Source of the DNA: Ursus arctos
Lineage: Eukaryota > Chordata > Mammalia > Carnivora > Ursidae
Direction: 5' to 3'
DNA length: 64,000 nucleotides
Assembly: GCF_023065955.2 (NCBI RefSeq)
Contig: NW_026622819.1
Location: forward strand, 1,252,501 to 1,316,500
The notes beneath the pieces were generated by a model. The model did no database searches and was not told the origin of the DNA. It worked only from the letters and a program-made list of their open reading frames with translations. The position numbers and the translations under genes are program-made. Of the stretch, positions 1 to 12,600 are shown one piece after another. The number at the start of each line of letters is the position of its first letter. The stretch's first letter is position 1.

Positions 1-2997
1 ATGGGCCCCTCCTGCAAGGGGACCAGCCAGGGCCTCGGGGTTGCCCTCACTGGGAGTGACCCCCCTCTGGGGATGGCGGCTGTCCCTGCTCCCCCGGCCT
101 CTGCCTCACCTCTGGCAGGTGTCTGCACGGTCCTCCAGGGAGTGGGTGTCCCCGAGTGGTGGCCAGCCCATGGGCCTGGGGGGCAGGATGGGAAGCAGGA
201 CCAGCCCGCCTGCTCTGTCGTCAGGCTCAGGGGCACATTGGGAATGTGTGCTTCTCATTCCTGTGGCCTTGGGCTCCATGGGTTCCACATGTTGCACTCA
301 GGTCCTCACCCAGCAGGCCCGGCGAGGGCTGGCCCGGCGAGCACGAGGACTCGCCACAGCTGAGGGCCCCCTGGCCGTCAGTGCCATTCTGTGCCCAGTC
401 GGGGTCACTAATGGCCCATAAAGCAACGGACAAGGCAAATGAGCCCTCAGACTTCCTGGGGTGAAGGCCTGGGTCCCCCAGCAGCTGACGCGGCCGAGGA
501 GAAGGGCGATGGGCGGTGTTGGCGGACGAGGCAGCCCCTGGCAGCCCCGCGGTCGTGTGCGGCAGCAGGGGTCTTCCTTCTGGAGCCTGCGCAGCTGGCC
601 ACCTGCGGCTGCGAGGGGCCCTGACCTGAGCTGAGCTCATGCCGCCAGGAGGGGCTCACCTGTGGCTCCACGTGAGCCCAGCCACGATTCCCCACAGCCG
701 TCACCTGCTTTCACAGGTGCCCGGGCGAGGCTGGGTTAGCGTCCTTAGCCAGGGCCTGTGCCCCCTCTGGAAACCACGCCCACCTGCTCACCGGTGTGTG
801 GCTGTCCCAGCCGGTGGGGCACATGGGCCGTGGTCTCCCAGGCAGGGCTGAGATTCGTTGGACCCAGCTCCTCCGACGGTGGGGACCTTGTGCTGCTGCG
901 TCCGCAGGGGCTCGGGCCAGACACCCTGTGCCCTCACCACCCCCTGCGCCTGGCGCCTGCACGCTTGGCGCCTCCCAGGGAGGGAGCCCGGGTCTGGCCC
1001 GACTCCGAAGCCGCTGGTGACGAATTCTGCCACCACCCTGGTCGTCGCAGGACGACGGGGCCCGAAGTACAAGCACTGACCCCCCAGTCACAAGGCGTGT
1101 CTGCAAAAGCGTAGCGACAGTTCAGAAGCGAAGAGGGTGGTTTTGCCAAGGGGCAGGTGGAAACCGTGGGAGCCGTGTCCTTCCTGGCTTTGCCGTGGCC
1201 GAGTGGCAGCAATCACACATGGCTGTGCGTGTGTCCTCGGGCGCAGGCAGGACGCCGGGAGCACCTCAGAGCCGGCTGATCACGGGCGAGGACTGTTGTG
1301 AACACTGGGTTCTTGTGAATCTCCATCCCACCTAATTTAAATTTCCTCCGAGAGCTCAGTCATGCCCCTGGACGAGGAGAGAGGGAGAGCCCGATGTCAC
1401 GCAGAGCGTGTTTCCACCATTCTCCATTCCCCGTCCAGACACAGACTGGGGACTCAAAGACCCGTGTAAGGAGAGGACAGCGTCCACTTGTGGTGGCCGC
1501 CTTCCGACTCCAGGCGAAGCCACCTTCTGAGACGTGCATCATGTCGTGGGAAACGGCCACACTTAGAAGATGTTGTGTGGGGACGACCGTGTTTTCCAGG
1601 GTGGGCCCGTCCATGGTGTCACACCGGCGTGGGTCTGGCTCACAGCGGTTGTGGGAGTGGGAGTGGGACAGGGACCCTGGGAGAGTTCGCATCCCCAGAA
1701 GACCCAGGATGACCACGTCTCACTGGACACCTGTGGGACACCAGCCTTGGCCTGGAACCTACCTTGGCCAGAGCCACCCTGACTTCTTTGGGGGTTTGCT
1801 GTCCTTGTTTCTCCGTAGGGGATTGGGTGCTGACGTCCTTAAGGCCCAGCAATGGGTGGGGTGTGGAGGCCGAGCACCCCACACAAGGTCAGAGCGGGAT
1901 CCGGAGAGCTGGTGCGCCACGGCCAGGCCCAAGGGCATGCCTCCGCCTGACTCGCCTGTGTGGGAGCCGCAGCCCTGCTTGGCCAGGTGGGCCCCGGAGG
2001 GGGCACCCACGCTGCTGCCGGCCTCCAGTCCAGGGGAGGAGACTGAGGCCACCAGATGTGTTTCAGGGACAGACAGATGGAGAAGGACGAGGAAGATGGA
2101 GGATGCCAAGTGACTAGAGGTCGGGGGTCAGGAAAGGGCCCCCTCTTGTAGGAATCATGGACACGAGCCAGGCAGGTAGTCACCGGAGGGGCAGAGGGAT
2201 GGAGCCGACTCGGATCTCGGGGTCCTCCCCTGGCCAACTCCAGCAGGCCGTGGCAGTGGGGGCACGGAAGTGACAGCCTGGCCCTGCCCTTGCACCTCTT
2301 CTCGTTTTGTGGCTCAGAAATGAGGAAATTCAGAAACGACTGTATTTTCTAGGACTCTGAAGAGATTTTTTATGTGGAGAAACTAATTTCAGATTTTTAC
2401 TTGGACCCACTTTGCGGCGGTCCTGCCTTCTGTTCCCCGTCTGCCTTACACTGTGATCCTTGAGAATTTATTTGAGTACACTACCATAAAATTTAGAAAG
2501 AAAACGTTTGTGGTTAACGGTTTCTAGAGAGGATGAGGAAAGAACCTGCAAGCCGCCGGGGAGCCCATCTCCCTGAGTGCAGCAGCGTGCTCTGCTCACT
2601 GCTCCTCAGCTGCGCCCGCAACCCGCCGGCGTGGCACGGGGCCCACCTGCAAAGGGAAAGCCCGCAGCCACGGGCCAGAGCGTCGTCCTTAGCCGTTGAG
2701 TGGAGGAAGGAGCTTTGCTGTGTCAGGAGGCACTCCGACGGTGGCCAGGCAGGGGGCCCGCCCGGTGGAGGGTCCCAGGAGGCACCTACCCTCCACCAGC
2801 CGGGGGTGCAAATGCCGTCAGGGGGATCTGGAAGGCAGCACGTGGAGAGGAGCTTAAACTGGTGATTCCCCTAAAAGGCAGGTGCAGGGGAGGCCTCACC
2901 GCGCGGCTGCCCGGTGCTGGGCGGGCTCAGGAGCTCTCTGGGACGCCGAGTGTGGGCACTGCCAGCCCCTGCCCAGCCGCCGCACGCCCTGGCCTGT

Positions 2998-3011
2998 CCA
3001 GCAGAGGGCAG
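2998..3011 (+). promoter_or_regulatory. Candidate CTCF site
   Basis: CCAGCAGAGGGCAG matches every position of the 14-bp CTCF core as I know it (CCASYAGRKGGCRS). If bound, it could be a boundary or loop anchor on the distal 3' side of the IRX4 domain. Occupancy cannot be read from sequence. Confidence 0.4.
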
Positions 3012-3594
3012 TGGTGCACAGCCATGGCGGCCGGTCCCCAGGAGCAGCCCTTTGAGCCCACACCTGCGCGAGCTGTGTCAGGGAGGCCAGGATGATGCTT
3101 GCCGCCCGATCCTGCCCCAGGAAAGGGGAGGGATGTTGGGGAGACCCGCCCTCTGGAGTCCTAGCTCCGTTAGGTGGACAGAACACCTGAAGGCCACTGT
3201 CCTGCAGGAGCCCCCTCTTCTGAGTGTCCTCAGCTGGGACACCCCGCCAGGAGGCCATCTGGCAGGACCTCCCGATTGGAGGGCCAGTGTTCTCTGCAGA
3301 GAGAGCTGCAGCTCCCTGCCCAGCCACGGGCTCTGCGGCCACGGGGGTGGCAGGTGTGCAGGTGGGCATGGCCTCCCAGGTGGGCTGTGTCTTAGGTGCC
3401 CCCAACCCCAGGGGTGATTGGCCCGGAGCCGCTGGAGCGAGGGTGGACCCTCCTGCTGGGTGGGTGAGGTGGCAGGTGAGCCTGACCGTCGGGGTGTCTG
3501 CTCTGAGGAGGGGCCCAGGTGTGACTGCTAACCTGGACCCTCCCGCCCGGCCGCCCCCCTAGACTCGAGCTGAGCCGCACTTGGCTCCTTGGAG

Positions 3595-4015
3595 GCCGGT
3601 ATCAGTATCACGGTACTAATTTATTAGATGTGGGGAGATTTTAAATTTCGTATTTGTGCAGTTATTTATAATTTAAAGTGATGGTGTCTAACCCAGTTAC
3701 CTTTCAGTTGGTTGCTCTCCAAATGCACCAACTCGTATAAAAGATGGATTAGGAGCCTTTTAACAACTTAATCTGCATGTAGATGATCTGCTTTGGGGAC
3801 TGTCCTGTGGCACGGCCGGCCTCAGGACGTGAGGCAGGAAGGGTGGCCGCCGTGGGCCCAGCACTGACAAGTGCCTGGACCGGCCGCCTGCACGCGCTGG
3901 GACTGTCTCATGCCCGCTCTTTCCTGACTCGTGATAATTACGTTTTTCTTGTTTGACCTTTCTCTTTGGGGATTTCTGGCATTCTGCTAATTTAGAGACT
4001 CCAGTGGAGAGAGCC
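3595..4015. promoter_or_regulatory. Two AT-rich conserved-looking islands
   Basis: The first island (3595-3790) has ACTAATTTATTAG, a CAGTTATTTATAATTTAAAG stretch and CTTTTAACAACTTAATC. The second (3930-4015) has TGATAATTACG and TGCTAATTTAG. No recognised repeat is present. A GC-rich spacer separates them. Confidence 0.3.
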
Positions 4016-4374
4016 GGTTTTCAGCCTCGCCAGGAGGCCAGTGTTTCGCAGACACCGTGAGAGCAGCGAGGCCACGGCCCGGTGCGGCTTCTGTGGCTCT
4101 GGTCACATGGGGCGTGCGCAGCCTCCTCGCGGGCTTTGTGTGCATGGACCCCGACAACGGGCCGAGGTGCGGCAGGGCCTTTCCTTGTCCAGGAGCCCTC
4201 AGGGCATGCGTGGCTCACGACTCTTTGGCCGGAATATGCACCGCCCGCTGGATGTCCCCCTCTGACCGGGCAGGGAGGTCCCGCCCGACCAGGACCTGGA
4301 GGAGACACGGCCCCGGGTGGAGCGCGGCTGCTGCCTTTGGTCGGACCTGGACGCTAGCCCTGGCTTGCTAGTGA

Positions 4375-4495
4375 CCGGTTGTGAAAGTCGCCCCATCTCC
4401 TCATCTGTAGCTCGCAGGCGATTCAGACCTCCTCTTAGGGGAGCTGTGTGCATTGAGGCGTGCCCGGAAGCTCAGAGCCCAGTGCCCGGCAGGCG
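4375..4495 (+). mobile_element. MIR-like SINE fragment
   Basis: The stretch contains CCCATCTCCTCATCTGTAG and AAGCTCAGAGCCCAGTGCCCGGCA, which match the second half of the MIR consensus in order. Highly diverged. Confidence 0.4.
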
Positions 4496-5800
4496 TGGGT
4501 GAGGGAGGGGTGCAGGACACTGTACATCTGTGCACCGTGTCTGTGGGCAGTGAGGGTCATGCGGGGTCTGGATGTTAGATGACCTGACGGGGCACCAGGG
4601 GTCATGCTGGTGATGAGACGAGCGGGCTCAGGGGTGGAAGTCGTGGCCGCTCTCTGCAGACAGCGATTCTATCGTGACGCTCGGGACGTCTGCAGTCAAG
4701 GAGAGGTTTTGGGACCTCAGTCATGCATCAGGAGCATAGGCAGCTCGGAGGAAGCCATGGAGGGGGAGGCGAGGCGAGCGGTGGCCCAGCCTGAGCTCTG
4801 GGAGCACGTGGCCTCTGCGGCAGACCGTTGCACTTAGTGGCACGTTTGGAGAACCACGCTGTCCTCAGTGCACACCCGGTTGCCATTTCAGCTGAACTGT
4901 GATGCTGTAGGTCCCTTGGCGAGAAACCACGGTCCAGTCCGGCTGGGGGGAGCCTCCAGCGCCAGGGGCTGGAGTGCAGGAGTTCCCTCCCGGGATGGAG
5001 GTGGCCCAGAGCCGAGCACACGTTCCTTTCATTCCTGGGGAGCAACCCCGTGTGAGGCCACCTGGCAGATTCAGGTGCACCACCGTGCACGTGGGGTCAT
5101 GGTGTCCCCCTCGTGTCCTCCGTTCTGAGGCCCCTCTGCTTGACCCTTCCAAACCCACCAGGGAGCACAGTGTCCTGTTCTGCCTTTGGGCCTGGCCCCT
5201 GGGAAGACCACCCACAGAACTCCCATGTGCTCCTGCACCCCTGGGCTCCCCCACCTGAACTTAGCGCCCCTGCCCCTCCCGGAGACCCTGGCAGCCCCAT
5301 CGCCTCCTGGGCCTTCCTGGCCCTTTGGTGACCGCGTGTGGCCAGCCTGCGGTGACGGAGCTCAGCCCTGAGGATAAATGGCCCCGACTGGGAGTGAAGG
5401 GCAATAGGATGGTTGTGACTTTGGTCCCAGGTGGCATCGTAGCCTCTGGTTGTGTGGACAGGCAGGTGTGTAATCTGTCTCCCGGGAACTCGGGGCTCCC
5501 AGATGCACATCCTAGAGCGCAGAGAACCAGGCCTTGCAGAAGCTCGCACCACTGGCTGCCGAGTTCCCCTTTCTGTCCCCAAAGTGAAGGTCATGGGAAA
5601 GTGGTGGTGGGGGTGACTGGGAGGTGGGCCTGTGCGTCAGTCCCGTGAGCTGCCCTCCCCGGCCTTGGTCTGGCCTGATGAGGCGCAGAGTGGAACCTCT
5701 CACCACATACACCTGACAAGGGGATTCAGTGTGGGAGGCACCGTAGCCGTGGGGTCCGGGCCGGAGGGCCTGGGGGATGACGGGGGCCTTGTGAAGGCTG

Positions 5801-5814
5801 CCTGCAGGGGGCAG
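5801..5814 (+). promoter_or_regulatory. Possible second CTCF site, same orientation
   Basis: CCTGCAGGGGGCAG differs from the CTCF core at one position (T for A at position 3). It lies 2.8 kb from the stronger candidate at 2998 and points the same way. Confidence 0.25.
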
Positions 5815-6235
5815 AGGGAAGGGAAACCAGGGAGCTCGGTGCCCCCAGCCCCGATTCTAACCAGTCTGGACTCTTGCATATGTTGGGGGCCAAACCAGCC
5901 CCAGTGAGCAGAGGGTCCTGTGGCTGGAACCGTTGTAGGTGCCCCTCACCCAGCTGGGTGGACGTGTGGAGGGCAACACCCCCCGGGCGGTGGTCTGGGG
6001 GCACCCACCTCTGCGCTGTGGCCCTCGGGCTCAGCCCGGCCAGTCGTCCGCCACGTGGACGTGTGCTCGTGAACACAGTGTCCTCCCACTGCTGGGCCCG
6101 GAGTGAAAGGACATGATTGTTGCATTATCCACTTACATGCTCGTCCGATGGCCTCGGGTCCCCTCTTCTCATCGGGGTGCTCGTTCTGATGGCTCACGAC
6201 GCCTTCCAACCTCGCCGGGCCTCCCCATCTTGCAC

Positions 6236-6795
6236 CCGCTCCTGGCTGGGGTACCGGGTCTCCGTACCGCCCGCTCCTGGCTGGGGTACCGGGTCTCCGT
6301 ACCGCCCGCTCCTGGCTGGGGTACTGGGTCTCCGTACCGCCCGCTCCTGGCTGGGGTACCGGGTCTCCGTACCGCCCGCTCCTGGCTGGGGTACCGGGTC
6401 TCCGTACCGCCCGCTCCTGGCTGGGGTACCGGGTCTCCGTACCGCCCGCTCCTGGCTGGGGTACTGGGTCTCCGTACCGCCCGCTCCTGGCTGGGGTACC
6501 GGGTCTCCGTACCGCCCGCTCCTGGCTGGGGTACCGGGTCTCCGTACCGCCCGCTCCTGGCTGGGGTACTGGGTCTCCGTACCGCCCGCTCCTGGCTGGG
6601 GTACTGGGTCTCCGTACCGCCCGCTCCTGGCTGGGGTACCGGGTCTCCGTACCGCCCGCTCCTGGCTGGGGTACTGGGTCTCCGTACCGCCCGCTCCTGG
6701 CTGGGGTACTGGGTCTCCGTACCGCCCGCTCCTGGCTGGGGTACCGGGTCTCCGTACCGCCCGCTCCTGGCTGGGGTACCGGGTCTCCGTACCGC
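6236..6795. repeat. 35-bp minisatellite, 16 exact-length copies
   Basis: The 560 bp divide exactly into sixteen 35-bp units (CCGCTCCTGGCTGGGGTACC plus 15 more bases). The only variation I see is one C/T position, GTACCGGG versus GTACTGGG, in the order C C T C C C T C C T T C T T C C. Because 35 is not a multiple of 3 and the unit lacks stops, long frames open on both strands with a 35-residue protein period. Near-identity implies recent expansion or homogenisation; copy number is likely polymorphic. Confidence 0.98.
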
Positions 6796-8849
6796 GACTG
6801 CCCTTTTGCTGCCGGCCTGGTCCTCATCACTTGTTTTAGGAATGATTTCTTCTTCTCTGTCACCTGTTCCGAGTCTACCGTTTGCTGTCTTTGTCATGGC
6901 CACTCTGGCAGTTACACGGTGCTCCCCTCCGCCGTACGGTATGAAGCCAGGCGTTACCGCGCCTGCAACACCGCAAGGACGCACAGCAGCTCCGCGGGAT
7001 TCGGCCGTTCCCACCTTTTCTCTCGCTGACCTCTTCTGCTTGCACACGTCACAAACTTGTCACGGGCACTTTCAACAGCCAGGAGTGTCTGCTTTTGCTC
7101 TTTCCGGCGTGGTCATTTCTCCTGGCCTCCTGTGTTTGCATCGGGTCACTTGGGACTTCTGTGCTGACGACCCGTCTCAGGTTCTGCTGTCATGTGCGCA
7201 AGACGTATCCTGGGCGTAGAGTTTCCGGACAGCAGCTCTTCGTCCGCTCTGCGTGAAGTTGCCCTTCCCCCGTCAGCAGAGACGTCACGCGTCTTGGCTG
7301 TGCGCCCTCTTCCCTGGCGAGGTCCTGCGTCAGGGCTGCCGCCTGCCCGCGACCAGGCACTTGGGGTGATCTCTGCACCGGTCCAGCGGTTTGCCGCTGC
7401 CGGTGCCTGCGTCCTGCCGGGGCTGGAAGGCCGGACTTCCCCGCGGAGCGCGGCGTCAGGAACGCAGGGAGGAAGCACGGGGACGCTGACGAGGAGGAAC
7501 GGGCACAACCACATGTGCTCCCGGGCGTCCTGTGTGTAGAAGTGAGCTGTACCTGCAGCCTGGCCACCGCTGGGCCCCCTTGTCTTTGTCGTCCTTTGTG
7601 ATCTGCTGGGGAACGTAGGCCTCCTTTTGGGATCAGAGGATGACTTTTCACCATCTGCTGTATGCCTCTGGTTTGTGAGGATGTGTGCGTGCAAACACAC
7701 TGGTGTTTGCTGGAAATGTCACCCCGTGGGGTCAGGAGGCCCACTGCGGTCTCCCTGCTGCGGGCGAGAGGAAGCAGAGGCGGGGGCGGTGCAGGTCGAC
7801 GGGGCGTGGGGGGTCGTCCTGCGTCCACATCCTTCCCCACGGCTCAGGCTCGGCCTCACTCGCCCACAGTGCTAGAATTCTCTCCAGCATCACTTCTCCC
7901 CACACCTGCACTGGGCAGATTGTGTTGCCTGGAGGAAGGTATTCTGTTTGGGGTGAGGGGAGAGGGGACAGAACTTTCCTTTGGAGCTGTGGGAAATATT
8001 CCCATGGGCTTTAGGATCTGGGTCAGCCCTACCGATGGTGCTCCCCAGCTTCTGCTGTCTGCCCGGTTGAGGCCCACCGGAGAGTGATGACAAGGCTGTA
8101 GTCGCCAGGTCAGGGAGCGATTTTCGAAGGCCAGATGTAGACCGAAAGCATGGCATCCTGTGGTTGGCCTATTTTTCCTCACTGGACCACACGGATGCTG
8201 AGAGCAGTTCTGAAAAGTCTCTGGGGCAAATTGCTGTCTTGCTGTGCGGTGCTGTGTTTTGACTTAAGTGGGGATCTTTGAGCCCAGCATCTTGGTTTAG
8301 ATCTGGGTTTTCCCGATCCATCTGTGTTCTTTGTTAAATAAAGCTCCAATCATGACATCTTAGCATTTGGCTGGAAAGCTTTGTAAAGACGGTCATGTGT
8401 ATTTCCATTATTTTCTGTGCACACCTATGTCCGAGGCTCGAGTCCTGATCCTGAGGGTAGGGGCCACCCCGCTGGCGCCCTCCCGGTGTTAAACCTGGCG
8501 GGACGCGCTCTCTCGTCCTGGCCCTGGCCCTGTCATCCCTGGAGCACAGACTGACGTCGCTCTGTGGAACTCAAGGGGAGTTCTTTCTGTGGAGAGGAGG
8601 GTGTGCTCGCGGTTGAGCCTCATGACTCTGGTGCGGGGGAGGAGCCTCACGCCCGGGCCGGGCGCCTGCTGCCGTCCAAGCTCATGTATGAGTCTCACTT
8701 TCACAAAACATACATCATAGCCGTGGGTGTTTAAGCGGAAGATCTGAGGAGGCTGTCCATCATAGGCGCTGACCTTTTAAAAACCCAAACGATGTCTTCC
8801 CTCGTTTTAATTACCTGTGTTTTCTCCGGTTCCCATGCATGAGCACAGA

Positions 8850-8965
8850 GATCATGTAGCTAAATATCTTAGTTTCACGAAGGAGGAAGCTGTGCCTTGA
8901 GGAGTCTTTGCTGTGTCCTGAGTTAGAGTCAGATTTCAAACACCCGTCAGGCCCCACGTCCCTGA
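8850..8965 (-). mobile_element. MIR-like SINE fragment, antisense
   Basis: The plus strand shows ACGAAGGAGGAAGCTGTGCC, CTTTGCTGTGTCC and GAGTCAGATTTCAAACACCC, following the antisense MIR order (GAGGAAAC...GCTAG...GATTCGAACCC). Highly diverged. Confidence 0.4.
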
Positions 8966-9244
8966 GCTATTGAGTGAAGCTCCCATGCCCCCGCCAGTCT
9001 CCGCCACGGCCCTTCCTGCAGGTGAATGGTGGCAGCCACGCCCCACCGCCCACCCGCCCCACGCTGCGCAGCCCCGTGAGCTCAGCGAGGCCTGGCTCGC
9101 CCAAGTGTGCGGGGCTCACGCATGAATAGCCAGGGTGTAAATATGGTAAATATTTTATTTAGAGGAGTACTCACCAGCTTGAGGGCTGATTTAAATTTCT
9201 CTCTGTCATTCTGTCTCTATCCTTCTCTTTGTCTCTCGTACCAC

Positions 9245-9480
9245 AGAGCCCCACGTGCACGCACACCACACAGCCACGTGCATGCACACGTGCACACGCA
9301 CACTTGCACACACCACACAGCCACACAAACATACACGTGCACACACACCATACAGCCACACGCACACACATGTGCACGCACAGGCACACTGCACAGCCAC
9401 GTGGACTACGCACGTGTGTGCACGTGCAGTACACAGTCGCATGCACATGTGTGCACACACCACAATTGCACAGCCCCCGC
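9245..9480. repeat. Imperfect CA-rich microsatellite
   Basis: The stretch is dominated by CACACA, CACGTGCA and CCACACAGCCAC words with no fixed unit. It generates His/Thr-rich open frames on the plus strand and Cys/Val-rich ones on the minus strand, which are not genes. Confidence 0.9.
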
Positions 9481-10234
9481 AACAGTCTCCTAGCCATGAT
9501 TTCATCCTTCGCATCACCTTCCTCACTGACACTGAGCCCCAAGAATAAGCCACCTCCTGAAACCTGGAAGGCTCTCTGGGAGCCATGTCTTCTGGCTGAG
9601 CTTGCTGAATGCTGGGCCAGTGGCTGAAGGGCAGCCCCAGTAAAGGGTCCCAGAGCCAGGGGCCCTGGCCCTGAGTGGGCAGAAGTCAGTGAGGCACCAC
9701 GGAAGGTGCCAGAAGACTCAAGGGCTCCTTGCAACTCTGCCCCAGCAGTGCCTGGGTGTCTGCTGTTATTTGGAGTTGACTTTTCCCCAGCAATCGAGGC
9801 GTCGCTGTATCTCAGAGAAGGGCATGGTCGATGGACGTGAGCACGTGGAGAGCTTCTCGCCTCTTAAAGCCCTGATGGCCCTCGAGAGGGGCTGCGCGCT
9901 CACGAGGTGGCCGCCCCAGGAAGCCACCACCTGCCACGTTTGCACTTTCTTAGTGTGGCTTAGAGACTGATTCAGAATCTTGAATGTCAACCCGCTGTAG
10001 CATTAAGACTGGGAGGAAAGAAAAGAAACCACTCAAGGTCAGAAGAAAAAGGTTTACATTAGTTTAAATTGCCATTAAAATCCTAAGTGAACAGAAATAA
10101 GCGAAACTTGCTGTCAATCCTTAAAGCCCTTCACTTGGTTCACTTGGTTCTGCCCCTCTGCACCTCCCCCACACCCTGTGCCCGGGGTGCCCAACAGCCA
10201 GGTGTGGGGCTGCGGCAGGGGGAGCCTGTGTGAG

Positions 10235-10440
10235 CCGGGCACGGGGGTGGATGTGGGTGAGTGTGGGTGTGAGAATGAACATCAGCATGGGCGTGGGCAT
10301 GAGTGAACGTGGGTGTGTGTGTGTGAGTGTGAACACGAACGTATGAGTGAGTGTGAGCACGAATGTGTGAGCACAAAGGTGAGCATGTGACTGAGTGTGA
10401 GCACGAGTGTGAGCGTGAGTGCGAGCGTGAGCCCACCGGG
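10235..10440. repeat. Imperfect TG/GAG-rich microsatellite
   Basis: Repeated GTGAGTGTGAGCACGA-type words with a short (GT)n core near 10.32 kb. No regular longer unit is visible. Confidence 0.85.
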
Positions 10441-10566
10441 GGCGGGCCGGGGCAGGCAAGCAGGAAGGCGTGGGGGCCAGCCAGCATGGCTCCATGTCAC
10501 GTGAGAATGTGGGCCCCTCCTTCGAAAGCAAGAGCAAAGCTCTCTCCTTTCCCTGAGCTTGTCCTC

Positions 10567-10915
10567 TGGGTTGTGTTTGTTTTTTAATGGCTTTATTGAG
10601 TTATAATTCATATACCACTTCATATATAACTCACCCATTTAAAGTGTACAATTCAGTGGTTTTGGGTATATTACATTATTTTTAAAATTATGGTATAATA
10701 TATAAGCATAAAATTAACTATTTTAACGTTTTTTAAGTGTATGGTGCAAGGGCATCACATACCTGCACGTTGCTGTGCAAACACCCTACCATCCATCTCC
10801 AGAACTTCCCATCTTCCCGAACTGGAACTCTGTCCCCATTAAACAGTAGCTCCCAGCCCCTCGCAGCCCCTGGTGCCCACCGTCCCACCCTCTGTCTCCG
10901 TGGGTGGGACGACGA
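10567..10915 (-). mobile_element. Old LINE-1 3' end (L1M/L1ME-type), antisense
   Basis: The plus strand shows the hallmark of an antisense L1ME 3' end: TGGCTTTATTGAGTTATAAT, then ACCCATTTAAAGTGTACAAT, TCAGTGGTTTTGGGTATATT, GTGCAAACACCCTACCATCC and CATTAAACAGTAGCTCCCAG. Family named from memory of the consensus. Confidence 0.75.
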
Positions 10916-11374
10916 CCACCGCCCCCATGAGCTGAGGAGTGCCTGTGTCATGGCACTGAACCCCGTCCCGTGTTGGTTCAGTGGAGGAGGGAAGTTTGCC
11001 CTTCAGAGAGGGACACATGGGAGACTGTAAAGCCCCTCAAATGGCCCTCCCCTCCCCTGCCCTGCAGCAAGAGAATCAGATGTTGGTCCACATCAGAGAC
11101 GGTCGGCGTGGCCCTTCTGAAGGATTCTCCCTGGAGCCACACGAGCTCTTGTTCACGTGACAGAAACACATCGGGCCCCACGTTCACCCGTCTGGGCTGA
11201 CGAGGATGAGACCACCTCCTCTGAAGGGACGATCCCATAGACAGGAAGCAAACGAGTCCTCCCAGGGCACTGGAGCTCTTTCCGTGGGACAGACGGGAGA
11301 ACGGTCCGTGGCAGGAGCTCCAAGTGTGGCCCCCATGCCGCGAGCATTTTCATAGTAATTCTCAGATGTTGCGT

Positions 11375-11775
11375 GAGTTTCCCGTGGCCGCCATAACACG
11401 GCCGCAGCCTGGGTGCCATGGAATAGCAGTTTATTCCATCCCAGGCCCTGAGGCCAGAACTCAGAGGTGGGGGGTCCACAGTGGACCCCCCAGCGGGTCC
11501 TTCTGGGGCCCCTGAGGGACACTGTGCCCCGGGCCTCTCTCGGCTTCGGCTGCCGGCCCCGACGGTCGTTGGTGTTCCCCGGCTCGTGGCAGCCTCATCC
11601 GGATCTCTGCCTCTCCTCCCACGTGTTCTCGCCGTGTGTCTGCACGTCTGAAACTCCCTGTCCCTGTGAGACGTGTTGCTGGAATCCAGGGCTCATCTTA
11701 ACCTGACCGAATCTGCAGAGACCCTATTCCAAATGAGGTCACACGCACGGGTCCCAGGCTCCCAGGACCCTGGGG
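11375..11775 (+). mobile_element. ERVL/MLT2-like LTR remnant
   Basis: The order of words matches an old ERVL-type LTR: GAGTTTCCCGTGGCCGCCAT near the start, AGCAGTTTATTCC, CTGAGGCCAGAACTCAGAGG, GGCTCGTGGCAGCCTCATCC, then CATCTTAACCTGACCGAATC and CCAAATGAGGTCACACGCAC at the end. No internal viral genes are seen, so it is a solitary LTR. Confidence 0.6.
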
Positions 11776-12289
11776 GCCACCGTCACCCAGCTGGGGTGTT
11801 GCTTGCTTTCTCACGGTGCTAACATCTGCACTGGCAGAGAAGTCATCATGGTCAACTGCTGGCGATCACGCGAGACACAAAGCTCGACGGGGGTACGTGG
11901 CCCCTCCCCGCCACCCGGAGGCACTGTGACAACAGCCCCACCCAACAGATGACGCGAAACCACCCTGACCGCAGGCCTGCTGGAATGGGAGCACGCAGGG
12001 AGCCCTGCGCCGGGGGTGTCGTCCTGAGCGCGTACTGGGGCCAGAGCTGCGCTCCCCGCTCCGTCCATGCAGCACGGCTGCTCGGGAAGAAACGGCTGGC
12101 AGACCGACTGACGGGACGTGGTCCGGAAACCAGAGGATGTCAGGTGACCAGTTCGAGAACAGCGGAGGGTGCTTGTTGTCAAAACGCTGAGCTTTCCAAC
12201 AAAGAGCGGGAGTTTGGAAAGCTGTCAGCCACCGTGAGCTGGGCGGGTTCCCCGCACTCGCAGACTTGGCTGATGTGGTCCATGAGCGC

Positions 12290-12600
12290 ATGACGAACGT
12301 AATTTCCTCATGTTGTGAAATAAAACGTCTTGGCATATGGAAGATCTGTTTAGCTAAATGATCTGAGGATTTGCTAATGACCAATGTGGGTAGTTACAAA
12401 ATTATGGGTAGAAGATGTGCTTAAAGTTCAAGCTAGACCAGTGGATTTTAACACAACACACAAAATCTATTGATAGGGTTTCAGAGTTCATTTTATGACT
12501 AAGCTTTAGGAGCCTCTACCTTGGTGAGTTTTGGTGTGATATCGGAGAATAACCCACATGATCTGAGAGTACTATTAGAATACACCTTTCTCCTCCAGCT
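12290..12600. other. AT-rich noncoding block (conserved element or decayed DNA transposon)
   Basis: The segment contains GTTTAGCTAAATGATC and a CCAGTGGATTTTAACAC stretch. The latter loosely resembles a hAT-Charlie terminal sequence, so the block may be an old DNA transposon rather than an enhancer. No coding frame is present. Confidence 0.3.

Larger units (their letters stand above)
1..6235. other. Gene-free GC-rich DNA, distal 3' flank of IRX4
   Basis: No splice-consistent or family-recognisable coding sequence is seen. Contents: candidate CTCF sites (2998, 5801), AT-rich islands at 2.33-2.53 and 3.6-4.0 kb, and a MIR-like fragment at 4.4 kb. The 239-codon ATG frame at 1394-2113 has no recognisable domain. 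The far 3' neighbours expected from human synteny (NDUFS6, MRPL36) are not visible here. Confidence 0.6.

Noticed and set aside
1394..2113. 239-codon ATG-initiated plus-strand frame
   Set aside because: It has Trp/Arg/Ser/Pro-rich low-information composition, no domain and no splice or promoter context; probably chance.
5946..7219. Several frames of 240-368 codons on both strands
   Set aside because: They are produced by the 35-bp minisatellite, whose unit has no stop and is not a multiple of three, giving a 35-residue period in every register. No protein family is matched.
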